From: Henriciella barbarensis
GTDB taxonomy: Bacteria; Pseudomonadota; Alphaproteobacteria; Caulobacterales; Hyphomonadaceae
Direction: 5' to 3'
DNA length: 64,000 nucleotides
Assembly (NCBI RefSeq): GCF_003576345.1
Contig: NZ_QWGB01000005.1
Location: 1,517,847-1,581,846 of the forward strand
In this document: positions 8,253-17,215 of the stretch, in pieces
Layout of the letters: each line of letters starts with the position of its first letter
Position numbering within the stretch: the first letter of the stretch is position 1
The notes under the pieces: model-generated
What the model was told of the DNA's origin: nothing
Database searches by the model: none
Seen by the model: the letters and a program-made list of their open reading frames with translations, nothing else
Program-made: the position numbers and the translations under genes

Positions 8253-9452
8253 ATGCCAGCACAAAAAGGATCACGAGCGCTCATCGCAGGGGTCGGCATG
8301 ATCCCATTTATGAAACCGGGTGCATCCGAGGATTTTGATGTAATGGGCGCGAAGGCGGCATCCGATGCGCTCAAAGATGCTGGGATCAATATCTCCGATG
8401 TCCAGCAGGCCTATGTCGGGTATGTCTATGGCGATTCTACGTGTGGTCAGAAAGCCATTTACCGGCTCGGCAAGATGGGCATGCCCATTATAAATGTGAA
8501 TAATAACTGCTCGACAGGGTCGACCGCGCTCTTTCTCGCGCGACAGGCTGTCGAAAGTGGTGCTGCCGATTGTGTTCTGGCCCTCGGCTTCGAGCAAATG
8601 AAGCCCGGCGCACTTGGAACGTATTTTGACGACCGGCCAAGTCCGTTCGACGACTTTAACGAGCTTTGTAATGAGCTGATGGGGCCTTCCGATGTGCCAT
8701 CAGCGTTGCGTTGTTTCGGTGGGGCAGGTCAAAGTCATATGGAAAAATATGGCACGACGCTGGAAGACTTTGCCAAGGTCCGGGCAAAGGCCAGCCGTCA
8801 CGCCGCCAAAAATCCTCTGGCGCTGCTTCGGACTGAAATGACAAGTGATGACGTTCTGGCCTCAACGGAATTCTGGCCAGGTGTAATGACCAAACTCATG
8901 GCCTGCCCGCCGACATGCGGCGCGGCTGCGGCGCTGGTCGTGTCTGAATCTTATGCGCGGAAACATGGGTTGTCGGCCAATGTGGCTATTGCCGCTCAGG
9001 CAATGACAACTGACACCCCCGAAACGTTTGCTGGCCTCGATATGATGCTGGTCGCAGGGTACGGTATGACCCGCGACGCAAGCCGCCAAGTCTACAACGC
9101 GGCGGGTATCGGGCCTGAGGATGTCGATGTTGTGGAGCTGCATGACTGTTTCGCCCACAATGAGCTAATCACCTATGAAGGTCTTGGCCTTTGCGGTGAG
9201 GGGGAGGCGCAGAAGTTCATTGCTGATGGCGACAACACCTATGGCGGCCGATTTGTGACAAATCCGTCTGGTGGTCTTCTGTCGAAGGGGCATCCCCTCG
9301 GTGCGACCGGTCTCGCACAGTGCTACGAGCTGACGCATCAATTGCGTGGGACGGCTGATGCCCGCCAGGTCGAGGGCGCCGAGATCGCGCTCCAGCATAA
9401 TATCGGACTCGGCGGCGCGTGTGTTGTGACGCTCTATCAGAAGACCGGATAG
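8253..9452 (+). CDS. thiolase family protein (SCP-x-like)
   Basis: This is the second SCP-x-type thiolase of the cluster (399 residues from the ATG at 8253, MPAQKGSRALIAGVGMIPF). The nucleophilic Cys is in NNNCSTGSTALFLARQ, ELHDCFAHNELITYEGLGLC is the SCP-x HDCF region, and GHPLGATG is the C-terminal His box. The ATG at 8253 is chosen because homology begins at ALIAGVGM; AGAAGGGAATATCGCGTC upstream contains a possible ribosome-binding site. The enzyme probably cleaves a beta-ketoacyl-CoA during degradation of a branched or cyclic acid. It lies 318 bases from the upstream operon and may be transcribed separately. Confidence 0.88.
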   Translation: MPAQKGSRALIAGVGMIPFMKPGASEDFDVMGAKAASDALKDAGINISDVQQAYVGYVYGDSTCGQKAIYRLGKMGMPIINVNNNCSTGSTALFLARQAVESGAADCVLALGFEQMKPGALGTYFDDRPSPFDDFNELCNELMGPSDVPSALRCFGGAGQSHMEKYGTTLEDFAKVRAKASRHAAKNPLALLRTEMTSDDVLASTEFWPGVMTKLMACPPTCGAAAALVVSESYARKHGLSANVAIAAQAMTTDTPETFAGLDMMLVAGYGMTRDASRQVYNAAGIGPEDVDVVELHDCFAHNELITYEGLGLCGEGEAQKFIADGDNTYGGRFVTNPSGGLLSKGHPLGATGLAQCYELTHQLRGTADARQVEGAEIALQHNIGLGGACVVTLYQKTG

Positions 9453-9538
9453 GACCGGTCGGCTGGAAGCGGCCCGAAACGGTGAGCTCAACGCAATTTT
9501 TGGCTTGTTTTCAGACCCAGCTTCCCAGCCAATTCAGG

Positions 9539-9567
9539 TTGACACCGTTTTTGCCCGCAAATAAATA
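9539..9567 (+). promoter_or_regulatory. candidate sigma70-type promoter
   Basis: TTGACA (9539-9544), a 17-base spacer and TAAATA (9562-9567) lie in the 338-base gap (9453-9790) before the acyl-CoA dehydrogenase gene. The match to consensus is good, but the leader would be about 220 bases long. I see no other clear element in the gap apart from an A+T-rich stretch at this site. Confidence 0.4.
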
Positions 9568-9790
9568 AACAGCGTTAAATGAATAGTTCTTGCTGCAGTA
9601 TCTGTATGGAAGCCCGCACCAAGTCCGAGGATTTGGGTGACCAATAAAGATGCCGATGCATAAGCTTGTCATGTTCCGCGCGCTAACCGTTACGCCAACA
9701 ATCGTCCTTTTTTCTCCGGACGCTTCCTGTCGAATGGGTTTCCGGTCTTGCTCACGGCAAGATCGTTCACACTAACCGAAAGACTGTCTC

Positions 9791-10942
9791 ATGATTCCAC
9801 GCACACTTTTTTCGGAGGAGCACGTTTTGTTCCGCGATGCCGTCCGGAAGTTTGCCGACAAGGACGTGCGCCCCGACCTGCAGGAGTGGGAAGAGCGTGA
9901 GGATACGGGGACGGACATCTGGAAAAAGTGCGGTGAAGCCGGGTTTCTTTGCGCGACAGTAGATGACGCCTATGGCGGCGCAGGGGCAGACAAGCTCTAT
10001 TCCATGATCCTACTGGAAGAATTGGGGCCTCTGGGCGGGCTTGGTCTGTCACTGGCGATGCACTCTGACATCGTGGCACGGTATATTCAGTCATACGGCT
10101 CTGAGTATCTCAAAACCAAATACCTGCCGAAAATGGTCTCTGGCGAAATGATTGGCGCCTTGGCGATGAGCGAGCCGAGTGCGGGGTCGGACGTGAAGAC
10201 CGTCAAGACACGCGCTGAGCGCAAGGGAGATCACTGGGTGCTGAACGGCTCCAAGATATTCATATCGAATGGCTATCACAGTGGTCTCGTCGTCGTTGTT
10301 GCCCAGACCGACAAATCGCTCGGCGCAAAGGGGATCAGCCTCTTTGTCGTGGACCGTGACATGCCGGGCTTTGAAAAGGGCAAAAAGCTCAAAAAGGTCG
10401 GCCTGCGGGCGCAGGATACAGCGGAGCTGTTCTTCAATGATGTGATCGTGCCGGCGGAAAATCTTCTCGGAGAAGAGAATAAGGGCTTTATTCACTGCAT
10501 GCAGGACTTGCCGTGGGAGCGGTTGCAGATTGCCATCATGGCAGTCGCCTGTGCGGAATACGCGCTCGAGCTGACGAAGTCCTATGTGACGGATCGCAAG
10601 CTGTTTGGCCAGCGTGTCAGCGATTTCCAGAATACACGGTTCCGACTTGCGGAACTGGCGTCCGAAATTCAGATCGGGCGTGTTTTCGTCGACCGATGCA
10701 TGGAGCTGGAGCTGAAGGGAAAGCTTTCCAGCAATGAGGCGTCAATGGCCAAGTACTGGTGCACCGATCTTCAAGGCCGCGTCGTGGACGAGTGCGTCCA
10801 GTTGCATGGGGGGTACGGCTTCATGCACGAATATGAAATTTCACGCGCATGGACCGATGCCCGGGCGCAACGAATCTATGGCGGCACGAATGAAGTCATG
10901 AAGGAAATGATTGCGAACTCGATACTGGGCAAAGCGAAATAG
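9791..10942 (+). CDS. acyl-CoA dehydrogenase
   Basis: This 383-residue flavoprotein dehydrogenates acyl-CoA. Seen motifs are ALAMSEPSAGSD (residues 123-134), KIFISNGYHSG and LHGGYGFMHEYEISRAWTDAR, followed by RIYGGTNEVMKE. The MCAD-type Glu of IYEGT is Gly here. Glu243 (PWERLQIA) sits at the isovaleryl/long-chain enzyme position and is the likely base. An acyl-CoA dehydrogenase homologue also completes the phosphorylation-based 4-hydroxyacid route, so this enzyme could act with the phosphotransferase operon transcribed toward it from the other strand. It stands alone, with a convergent neighbour 115 bases downstream. Confidence 0.92.
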   Translation: MIPRTLFSEEHVLFRDAVRKFADKDVRPDLQEWEEREDTGTDIWKKCGEAGFLCATVDDAYGGAGADKLYSMILLEELGPLGGLGLSLAMHSDIVARYIQSYGSEYLKTKYLPKMVSGEMIGALAMSEPSAGSDVKTVKTRAERKGDHWVLNGSKIFISNGYHSGLVVVVAQTDKSLGAKGISLFVVDRDMPGFEKGKKLKKVGLRAQDTAELFFNDVIVPAENLLGEENKGFIHCMQDLPWERLQIAIMAVACAEYALELTKSYVTDRKLFGQRVSDFQNTRFRLAELASEIQIGRVFVDRCMELELKGKLSSNEASMAKYWCTDLQGRVVDECVQLHGGYGFMHEYEISRAWTDARAQRIYGGTNEVMKEMIANSILGKAK

Positions 10943-11057
10943 CTTCATCGAGCCCGCTGAAACGCCTGGAGCCGAAATTGTTCAATGGCGAATTCGTCAA
11001 CTCGTAATTAAGACGGTTCTGAGCGCTGCTCGGCGACCTTGTCACGCAAGGTGAAAG

Positions 11058-11903
11058 TCAGTCTTGTGCGACATGGAAAAGAACTGTCGCCTGGGAGATC
11101 GGCTTGATCTGTCCATCTTGTCTCGCTGTAGCGCGGATACGTATTGTTGACCGGCCGTCTGAGATCACTTCGGCTTCAAACTTGAGCGGTTTGGTCGCCA
11201 GCGCGACGCGGAGATAGTCAATCGAGGAACTTGCCATTTTGACCAGCGGGCTGCGGTGATCTTCTGCCAGTGTCAAGGCAGCTGTGGTCAGCCCGGCAGC
11301 GACGATACCGCCATGATAGGCAGGAACCGCGCGTGCGCCGATCGTGCGCTCCAAAGGAGAGATACTGAAAGGGCGGCTGAGGTGTCGTCGGGGAGGCAAA
11401 CCCGCAAAGCTGGCGAAAGACTCTATTCCTCGCAGGTCAACCGGGTTTTCCAGAGGGCGAGGCAGATCCATAGCGCCGCCGCCTGGCCATGCCCCGACCA
11501 TAAAGCGCGTACTTATATGTCCGATGGGACAACTGGCATCCCCTTGGTCGAGCAAGGCTGTGACGAAGGCTAGTCTGGAGGTAATCTCGGCGCGGCCCAC
11601 CCTGAGGAAGACTTCCCCGGCCATTGTGGGGCGCAACTTGTCATAAGTCAGGCTGACGGTCGCCAGTGGAGAATGCTTTTCGAGAGCCGCTTGTATTGTA
11701 AGACCGGCACAATGATCTGCGATGGCGACAATCGCCCGCTCGTCGATATGTCCGGCATTGTCCTCAGCCAAAGAAGCAATCGTTGCGGGGATCCGTACCA
11801 CTGCACCGTTTATGTCCAGTTTCTCGACAGTTATGCCCAGGTAGCGCATCAGATCAGAATCGGCGTGTCCCGGGGCGACCCTCCGCAAAAGATCAGATGT
11901 CAT
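11058..11903 (-). CDS. tandem hotdog-fold (PaaI-like) thioesterase family protein
   Basis: The 281-residue protein contains two PaaI-like hotdog domains. The first (about 1-135) has GHIDERAIVAIADHCAGLTIQAAL and the beta-strand ATVSLTYDKLRPTMAGE. The second (about 180-281) has AYHGGIVAAGLTTAALTLAEDH and ASSSIDYLRVALATKPLKFEAEV. Family members hydrolyse acyl-CoA thioesters. In this last position of an operon it could release CoA from dead-end intermediates or remove an accumulated acyl-CoA. It overlaps the phosphotransferase by 4 bases (ATGA), so the two are translationally coupled. Substrate specificity cannot be read from the sequence. Confidence 0.75.
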   Translation of the reverse strand: MTSDLLRRVAPGHADSDLMRYLGITVEKLDINGAVVRIPATIASLAEDNAGHIDERAIVAIADHCAGLTIQAALEKHSPLATVSLTYDKLRPTMAGEVFLRVGRAEITSRLAFVTALLDQGDASCPIGHISTRFMVGAWPGGGAMDLPRPLENPVDLRGIESFASFAGLPPRRHLSRPFSISPLERTIGARAVPAYHGGIVAAGLTTAALTLAEDHRSPLVKMASSSIDYLRVALATKPLKFEAEVISDGRSTIRIRATARQDGQIKPISQATVLFHVAQD

Positions 11904-12949
11904 TGCATACCTGCCAGTCGTGTTTCATCCCAGGCGAGGTTAACATAAATATCCAAGGCCGAAGCAACTTCGTGTGCCTTGGCAGATGATGCGGTGCCGC
12001 GCAGGGCACGTCCCTTAATGCCATGAATGATCGCAGCGAACCTGAAAAGGTTGAATGCGATATGGAACTGGAGGTCGGGAATGGATGTCCTGCCGGTGCG
12101 TTCGCAATAGGCGAGAATATAATCCGTTTCGGACGGAAGATTGAGCGCGCTCAGATTCAATCCCTTGAGACCACCTCCCTGAATACCAGACGGAACGCGA
12201 TACATCATCAGGTGAAAGGCAAAGTCAGTCACCGGGTCGCCGATGGTCGAGAGCTCCCAATCCAACACGGCGGCAACCTCCGGCCTATCATGCTTGAACA
12301 TCAGATTATTGATGCGGAAGTCGCCATGAACAATGGATACGCCCGTGCTGTCAGGCGTGTTCGCGGCCAACCAGTCAGCCATCCTGTCCATGCGCTCTAT
12401 ACGTCCGGCCCGTTCATCGGCTCGATACTGTCTGCTCCAGCGATGGATTTGCCGAGACAAGTAATTTTCCGCCCGACCGAAATCGTTCAGGCCCACCGCT
12501 GCCGGATCGACATTGTGCAAGTCCGCGAGTGTGCGGTTCATGGCGTCAAAATATTTCGGCCTGTTTTCGGGTCTGACGTCCGGCAGGTCAGGTTGCCACA
12601 GAATGTCGCCGTCCACGAAATCCATAACGTAGAAGTTGCGACCGATAATGGCCGGGTCTTCGCAGAGTATTCGAACTTTGGGCACTGGAACGATCTGACC
12701 ATCGAGAGCGTGCATTGCGCGATATTCCCGATGAACGGCGTGCGCACCGCCTACAATTTCCCCCGGGGGCTGGGATCTCAAGACATATTTTCGGCGAGGT
12801 GTCCGCAGGAGATAGGTTGGGTTGGACTGGCCGCCCTCAAATTTTTTTATCGTGAGTGGACCTTGAAACCCGTGAAGTGCACGTTCAAGCCATACCTGCA
12901 AATGGGTCGCGTCGATCGAGTCATCTTTTTCCTTGGGGTCGTCAGACAT
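11900..12949 (-). CDS. phosphotransferase family protein (APH fold, ACAD10/11-kinase-like)
   Basis: The 349-residue protein is an aminoglycoside-phosphotransferase-fold kinase. The Brenner motif is HGDFRINN (H208, D210, N215), and AAVLDWELSTIGDP supplies the metal-binding Asp230. The FEGGQSNPTYLL start is typical of the acyl-CoA-metabolism branch, whose members include the kinase domain of ACAD10/11. Such kinases are known to phosphorylate the hydroxyl of 4-hydroxyacyl-CoA. It overlaps both neighbours in a five- or six-gene minus-strand operon. A second kinase of the same branch lies upstream, so the two may act on different hydroxyacyl chains. Confidence 0.85.
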   Translation of the reverse strand: MSDDPKEKDDSIDATHLQVWLERALHGFQGPLTIKKFEGGQSNPTYLLRTPRRKYVLRSQPPGEIVGGAHAVHREYRAMHALDGQIVPVPKVRILCEDPAIIGRNFYVMDFVDGDILWQPDLPDVRPENRPKYFDAMNRTLADLHNVDPAAVGLNDFGRAENYLSRQIHRWSRQYRADERAGRIERMDRMADWLAANTPDSTGVSIVHGDFRINNLMFKHDRPEVAAVLDWELSTIGDPVTDFAFHLMMYRVPSGIQGGGLKGLNLSALNLPSETDYILAYCERTGRTSIPDLQFHIAFNLFRFAAIIHGIKGRALRGTASSAKAHEVASALDIYVNLAWDETRLAGMQ

Positions 12950-13985
12950 CTAAAGAATACGTGGTCAGGGAAATTGGACGGTCACCGACCATAAGGTCGA
13001 GGAATTCGGACATGCCGGTTGTCTGACGACCCTCGCACTTGAACTGCGTCATCGCCTTGATGATGCGCACGCGAGTTTCCGTGCCATCTTCTGCAATACG
13101 CCGGTGCTGTAGTGGAATTGCGGTCACGACCTCCCCTGAGACTGTTGTCGTCCCCTCCGCGGTCTCGAGGTCGAGCATTATGGACCGTTGAACGAACTCG
13201 TCATCATAGGTGACGTTGAGCCTCGCATCGGTCAAAGGGATCAGGCGCTCACCGCGCCAGATATGCCCGACGACCTCAGGCTGCTGGTCGGGGCGACCCA
13301 TGAGCGCCAGAAGCACACCGAAATCCGGTCCGAATGTGATCGGCAGCCATTTGTGCCAATAGAGGTTACCCCAGTGCCGCGGTCCCCAGGACTTGTCGCG
13401 AAACCCGTGACCGTCGAACGGATATATTTCACCGTCGATACGCATCTCACCGGTTACTGAGAGATGTTGCTCCATATGTCCGCGGTATGCAGCCAGTTCA
13501 GGATCGAGCTGCCAGGGTGAGCCGTCTCGATTGACGATTTCGCCGCCATGCATCGGGGAAACGCCGCTCAGCGTGAAGCGCATGGAGGCGTCCGCACGCG
13601 GGCTTTGCTTGAAGGCTTCCCGGGCGTTTTGCAGATCCATCGGGTCGTCCAGCAGGATGACCGGGCCCTCATACGAGACTTCCAGTGTCTTGAACGGTTC
13701 AGCGACCTGAACTCGTAACCCGCCCGCATTGAGCTCACTATTGTCCTGAATTTCAGGTCTGACGAACCAGAATGCGACCCGGCCATCAGGCAGGTACATG
13801 CACACCGAGACTTCGGCATAGCCTTCGTTGGGACGATTGCCAATGCGCAGCCACGCGCCAAGAGACGTTCGGCTATCGAACATGTCGATATAGACGCTTT
13901 CATTATAGTTCGATGCTGCTTCTGGCTCGTGAAGGAAGTCATCCTTCGGATCGAGCTTCACTACCATTCCTTCTGGCACGATCAT
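12942..13985 (-). CDS. DUF7064/DUF7065-like protein (AttH/tocopherol-cyclase-like lipocalin)
   Basis: I recognise this as the uncharacterised DUF7064/7065 type, two lipocalin-like beta-barrel halves related to AttH/CrtC carotenoid hydratases. NYNESVYIDMFDSRTSLGAWLRIG begins the first half, and GHGFRDKSWGPRHWGNLYWHKW, rich in aromatic and His residues, lies at the junction. The frame stays open to an ATG at 14084, but the ATG at 13985 has an AGGAG site 6 bases upstream and homology begins just after it, so 347 residues is preferred. It overlaps the downstream kinase by 8 bases. A role in binding or transforming a hydrophobic polycyclic or terpenoid acid would fit, but no reaction is established. 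Confidence 0.7.
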   Translation of the reverse strand: MIVPEGMVVKLDPKDDFLHEPEAASNYNESVYIDMFDSRTSLGAWLRIGNRPNEGYAEVSVCMYLPDGRVAFWFVRPEIQDNSELNAGGLRVQVAEPFKTLEVSYEGPVILLDDPMDLQNAREAFKQSPRADASMRFTLSGVSPMHGGEIVNRDGSPWQLDPELAAYRGHMEQHLSVTGEMRIDGEIYPFDGHGFRDKSWGPRHWGNLYWHKWLPITFGPDFGVLLALMGRPDQQPEVVGHIWRGERLIPLTDARLNVTYDDEFVQRSIMLDLETAEGTTTVSGEVVTAIPLQHRRIAEDGTETRVRIIKAMTQFKCEGRQTTGMSEFLDLMVGDRPISLTTYSLDV

Positions 13986-14061
13986 GGCAGTCTCCTGATT
14001 CTCGATATATTGAACGGGTGATTGCGTGGGTTCTGTCCCCGGGTCGGGAACAAACAGCCAA

Positions 14062-14433
14062 TCAGATGCCCCGTTCGCGCCCATAGGCTTCGTAAGTCGG
14101 TTGCTCTATTGCAAGGCGATCAAGGGTCGTGGCGCTCAGGTGAGCCATCAGATCCTGCGAATTTTCGTTTAGTTCGCCGCGATTGATGCGGCGGCAGAGC
14201 TCGGCGTTCAGCTCGTCAATGTTGCCCTCGACGCCGAGCAATTGACGAAGCCTGGCATGTTCGCCCAACGCCGCTTCGTCTCCAGATACTGTCTCGCGCG
14301 CCAGACTATCGAGAAGATTGCTGGCGACCAGAGTAAGAAAGGCGTGCCGTCCATCCAGTTCGGGACGCAGTTCCTCTTTCAGATAGTGCGAGACGACGCC
14401 GATCAGCTCAGAGATTTTGGAACGGTTATTCAT
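14062..14433 (-). CDS. DUF6285 domain protein (LvaB-like kinase partner)
   Basis: The 123-residue, largely helical protein (ISELIGVVSHYLKEELRPEL, FLTLVASNLLDSLARE) matches the DUF6285 pattern. From memory, this is the family of LvaB, the small partner required for activity of the kinase LvaA in Pseudomonas putida levulinate catabolism. It lies directly downstream of an APH-type phosphotransferase and overlaps it by 8 bases, the same arrangement as lvaA-lvaB. The inference is that it forms a complex with that kinase. No catalytic motif is visible. Confidence 0.75.
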   Translation of the reverse strand: MNNRSKISELIGVVSHYLKEELRPELDGRHAFLTLVASNLLDSLARETVSGDEAALGEHARLRQLLGVEGNIDELNAELCRRINRGELNENSQDLMAHLSATTLDRLAIEQPTYEAYGRERGI

Positions 14434-15409
14434 GGGGCCTCATCAGTCGAATGAGATCAATCTCGGTTTCCGTTGTTCGCCGACCGATTGCGGCCTTTTC
14501 AAGCGCCTGGGTATCGCGTCCTTCAATAGCCAGATCGACAGTCGTCACGCCCCAGTCCAGAATGCCATAGGCTTCCCAGAACCGCGTACGGGCCGCATCA
14601 AATTTGCCGCCAGCGTCTTCATACGCTGTGATGAAATCCGCAAGTGAACCAAAGCCGCCCACAGGCAAATCAATTTCGCCAAAGCGCCACGATCCAACAC
14701 AAAGCCAGCCAACATCGAACATTGGATCACCGATGAAGGCGCGCTCCCAGTCGAGAACGGCCGCGATTCCGTTTTCATCGACAATCAGATTGCCATTGCG
14801 GAAATCGCCGTGAACAAGATAGGGATCCGGCTCGCTCGCCGGGAGGTGGCGTTGAAGCCATGAAAATGCGAGATCAAAGACCGGGCGTGGTCGCTGCTGA
14901 CGTCGATACTGGTCATGCAAATTCTCGAGCTTTTCTCTCGCGCTGATGCGCGGAAGCACTGGCAAGCTTGATATCGGCACGTCGTGCAGTGTGGCGAGAT
15001 GACGCCCACACTGGCCAACCAGTTTCGCCCTTGCTCTTTCGAGGCTAGGCTTTTTCAGCACGCGCCGGGGCACTGTCTCACCATCCACACAAGACATCAG
15101 GAAGCCGTCGCCTAGATTGTCGCTGTCATTGAGGACGGCGATGACTTCGGGTCCGGGCACGCCATGGCTGCGGGCAGTCTCACTGATACTTGCCTGCGCT
15201 GCCAGGCTGATCGTCCCCAGTCGCGGCTCGCTATTTAGCGGCGCCCGGCGCAAGATCAGCCGGTCTAATGGCGGCGGGGCAGTTGTCTCTATTCGCCAGG
15301 TCTCCTGCATCGCTCCGCCGGTGAGCCGCTGCATGCCGCAAACGTTCTCTATGTCCAATCCGCGCCGGCGAAGTGCGGAAAGCACCTGATTACCAATTTC
15401 CGCGTTCAC
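14426..15409 (-). CDS. phosphotransferase family protein (LvaA-like acyl-CoA kinase)
   Basis: The start is set at the GTG that overlaps the stop of the upstream AMP-ligase (GTGA, 15409-15406), giving 327 residues; the open frame to 15619 is an artefact of the other gene. Motifs are LTGGAMQETWRI (nucleotide loop), LVHGDFRNGNLIV (H200, D202, N207) and AAVLDWERAFIGDP (D220). This is the branch of APH-fold kinases linked to acyl-CoA metabolism. With the DUF6285 gene after it and an acyl-CoA synthetase before it, it copies the core of the levulinate lva operon, where the kinase phosphorylates the 4-hydroxyl of hydroxyacyl-CoA so that phosphate can later be eliminated. Confidence 0.85.
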   Translation of the reverse strand: MNAEIGNQVLSALRRRGLDIENVCGMQRLTGGAMQETWRIETTAPPPLDRLILRRAPLNSEPRLGTISLAAQASISETARSHGVPGPEVIAVLNDSDNLGDGFLMSCVDGETVPRRVLKKPSLERARAKLVGQCGRHLATLHDVPISSLPVLPRISAREKLENLHDQYRRQQRPRPVFDLAFSWLQRHLPASEPDPYLVHGDFRNGNLIVDENGIAAVLDWERAFIGDPMFDVGWLCVGSWRFGEIDLPVGGFGSLADFITAYEDAGGKFDAARTRFWEAYGILDWGVTTVDLAIEGRDTQALEKAAIGRRTTETEIDLIRLMRPHE

Positions 15410-16980
15410 GATGACTGGGTTTCCGGCTGCATGCTCGTTTCCCGCAGAACACGTTTGAGGACCTTGCCCGTCGCATTGCGAGGCAATGCATCTGTAAAGG
15501 CAACGCTGCGCGGGCACTTGTAGCGCGCCAGCCGCGCCTGCAGGAATTCGATCAATGTGTCGGCATTCTGCGGTGCATCCGGTGTCGAGACAACGACGGC
15601 CCTGACCGCTTCGCCCCATTTCGGGTCTGGAATGCCGATCACGGCGCAGTCGGCCACTTCAGGATGTGTCATGAGCACGTTTTCGATTTCGGCAGGATAA
15701 ATGTTTTCGCCGCCTGAAATGACCATGTCGCGCAGACGGTCGCGAATTGTCAGATAGCCATTGGAGTCAATCGATCCGACGTCTCCTGTATGGTACCAAC
15801 CCTGTTGAAGCACTTCCGCCGTCTGCTCCGGGCGGCCCCAATAGCCCTTCATTATCGTTGCGGACTTGATCAGGACTTCGCCGGGCTCATCGGTGTCCGC
15901 TTCGCTGCCATCGGGCCGCACGACGCGCAGCTCTATGCCATGCATTGGTCGGCCACATGTGTTGACGCGTGCCGGGTCGCGATGGTCAGGCCCTGTCAGA
16001 ACAGTGCCTGCCGTAAAGGTCTCGGACATGCCGAAGAGCTGGACGAAATCAGCTCTAAATGCCTTCAGGGCCTGCTGCAGGACGTCCGGTGAAATGGCGG
16101 ACCCGCCATAAATAATTGTGTCCAGTGCCGGAAAACGATCCGCACTGAAATCGGGATGTTCAATAACCATCCTCAGCAGAGCTGGCACAAAACCTATCTT
16201 GGTTGCTCTGTGTTCTGACGCAGCCTGCATCAGAACATCAATGTTGGTGTCCTTCAAAATGAAGCTGGCGGCTCCCGCAAACAGGGCATAGCTGGCTGTG
16301 AGCAACGCTCCGGCATGAAAGAGGGGTAGTGCGACAAGCAAGCGGTCTTCATCGCTCCAATCCCCTACGAGGCCATGGCGCACCTGCTCGGCGGCCGCCA
16401 GAACACTGGCATGAGTTAACTGGACGCCTTTTGGTGTACCGGTCGTGCCGGACGAATAGATCTGCAAGAGTACATCAGACGATGCGGGTGTGCCTGCAAG
16501 GCTGTCCGAGGATCGATTGTCGCGCCAGGTTGGATAGTGCGTACAATCGCTGCGCTCAGCTCCGTCGAGTACGAAGAGCCGGATTTCATAGTCGAGGTCG
16601 CTAAGTAGCTGCCGTGCGAGGTCGCAATACTCGCTGGATACGAACAGGACCCTGATTTCAGCGTCTTTCAGGATGAATGCGATCTCGTCTGCCGATAACC
16701 GCCAATTTATTGGGGTCAGTACACATTGCGCTTGGCTGCATCCTGCGAGAAGTTCGAAATAGGCGTCAGAGTTCTTGGCCAGCAAGCCGACATGCTCACC
16801 AGGCTTGATGCCCTCTCGGTTGAGCTGAGCGCCGATGCACCGTCCAATCAGGTCCAGTTCGCTCCAGGAGAGGCTGCGGCCTGCAAATTCGACGGCGCGC
16901 GCTGTCGGGCGGTTGCTGGCATGCGAATGAATGAGATCGCTCAGGCTTTGATAGCGGGGGTGGAAGTTAGCTTCGGTCAT
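15406..16980 (-). CDS. acyl-CoA synthetase (AMP-forming)
   Basis: This is an ANL-superfamily ligase that activates a carboxylic acid to acyl-AMP and then acyl-CoA. The P-loop YSSGTTGTPKGVQLTH, the FGMSET box, GWYHTGDVGSID, the hinge and YPAEIENVLMTHPEVADCAV region, and the C-terminal NATGKVLKRVLRE with its catalytic Lys are all present. The ATG at 16980 (524 residues, MTEANFHP) follows GGAG at 8 bases and is preferred to the earlier in-frame ATG at 17010. It is the first gene of the minus-strand phosphotransferase operon and probably supplies its CoA thioester, as LvaE does in levulinate degradation. Confidence 0.92.
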   Translation of the reverse strand: MTEANFHPRYQSLSDLIHSHASNRPTARAVEFAGRSLSWSELDLIGRCIGAQLNREGIKPGEHVGLLAKNSDAYFELLAGCSQAQCVLTPINWRLSADEIAFILKDAEIRVLFVSSEYCDLARQLLSDLDYEIRLFVLDGAERSDCTHYPTWRDNRSSDSLAGTPASSDVLLQIYSSGTTGTPKGVQLTHASVLAAAEQVRHGLVGDWSDEDRLLVALPLFHAGALLTASYALFAGAASFILKDTNIDVLMQAASEHRATKIGFVPALLRMVIEHPDFSADRFPALDTIIYGGSAISPDVLQQALKAFRADFVQLFGMSETFTAGTVLTGPDHRDPARVNTCGRPMHGIELRVVRPDGSEADTDEPGEVLIKSATIMKGYWGRPEQTAEVLQQGWYHTGDVGSIDSNGYLTIRDRLRDMVISGGENIYPAEIENVLMTHPEVADCAVIGIPDPKWGEAVRAVVVSTPDAPQNADTLIEFLQARLARYKCPRSVAFTDALPRNATGKVLKRVLRETSMQPETQSS

Positions 16981-17215
16981 CTGGAAATCTCCGCACATGA
17001 GCGAGACCACCGCATGCCAGCGCCAAACACCTGCAATAAGTCGGGGTGTCGCGCATTCTTCAGCAAGTTTTGCTGAACGGTTTCGCTAAAGGGCATCGTG
17101 CAACTCCTGAACTTTCCTGGTACCTGATTAGGCATTGAGAGCCTGCTGTGATGTCCCGGCAAATGGGACACGGATGCTCTGATGAGCAATTGCGTGTCCA
17201 TGGCGCGACGTGGAT

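Noticed and set aside
12023..12994. 323-codon plus-strand frame antisense to the APH kinase
   Set aside because: The minus strand encodes a clear kinase with HGDFRINN and DWE motifs; the plus frame is its shadow.
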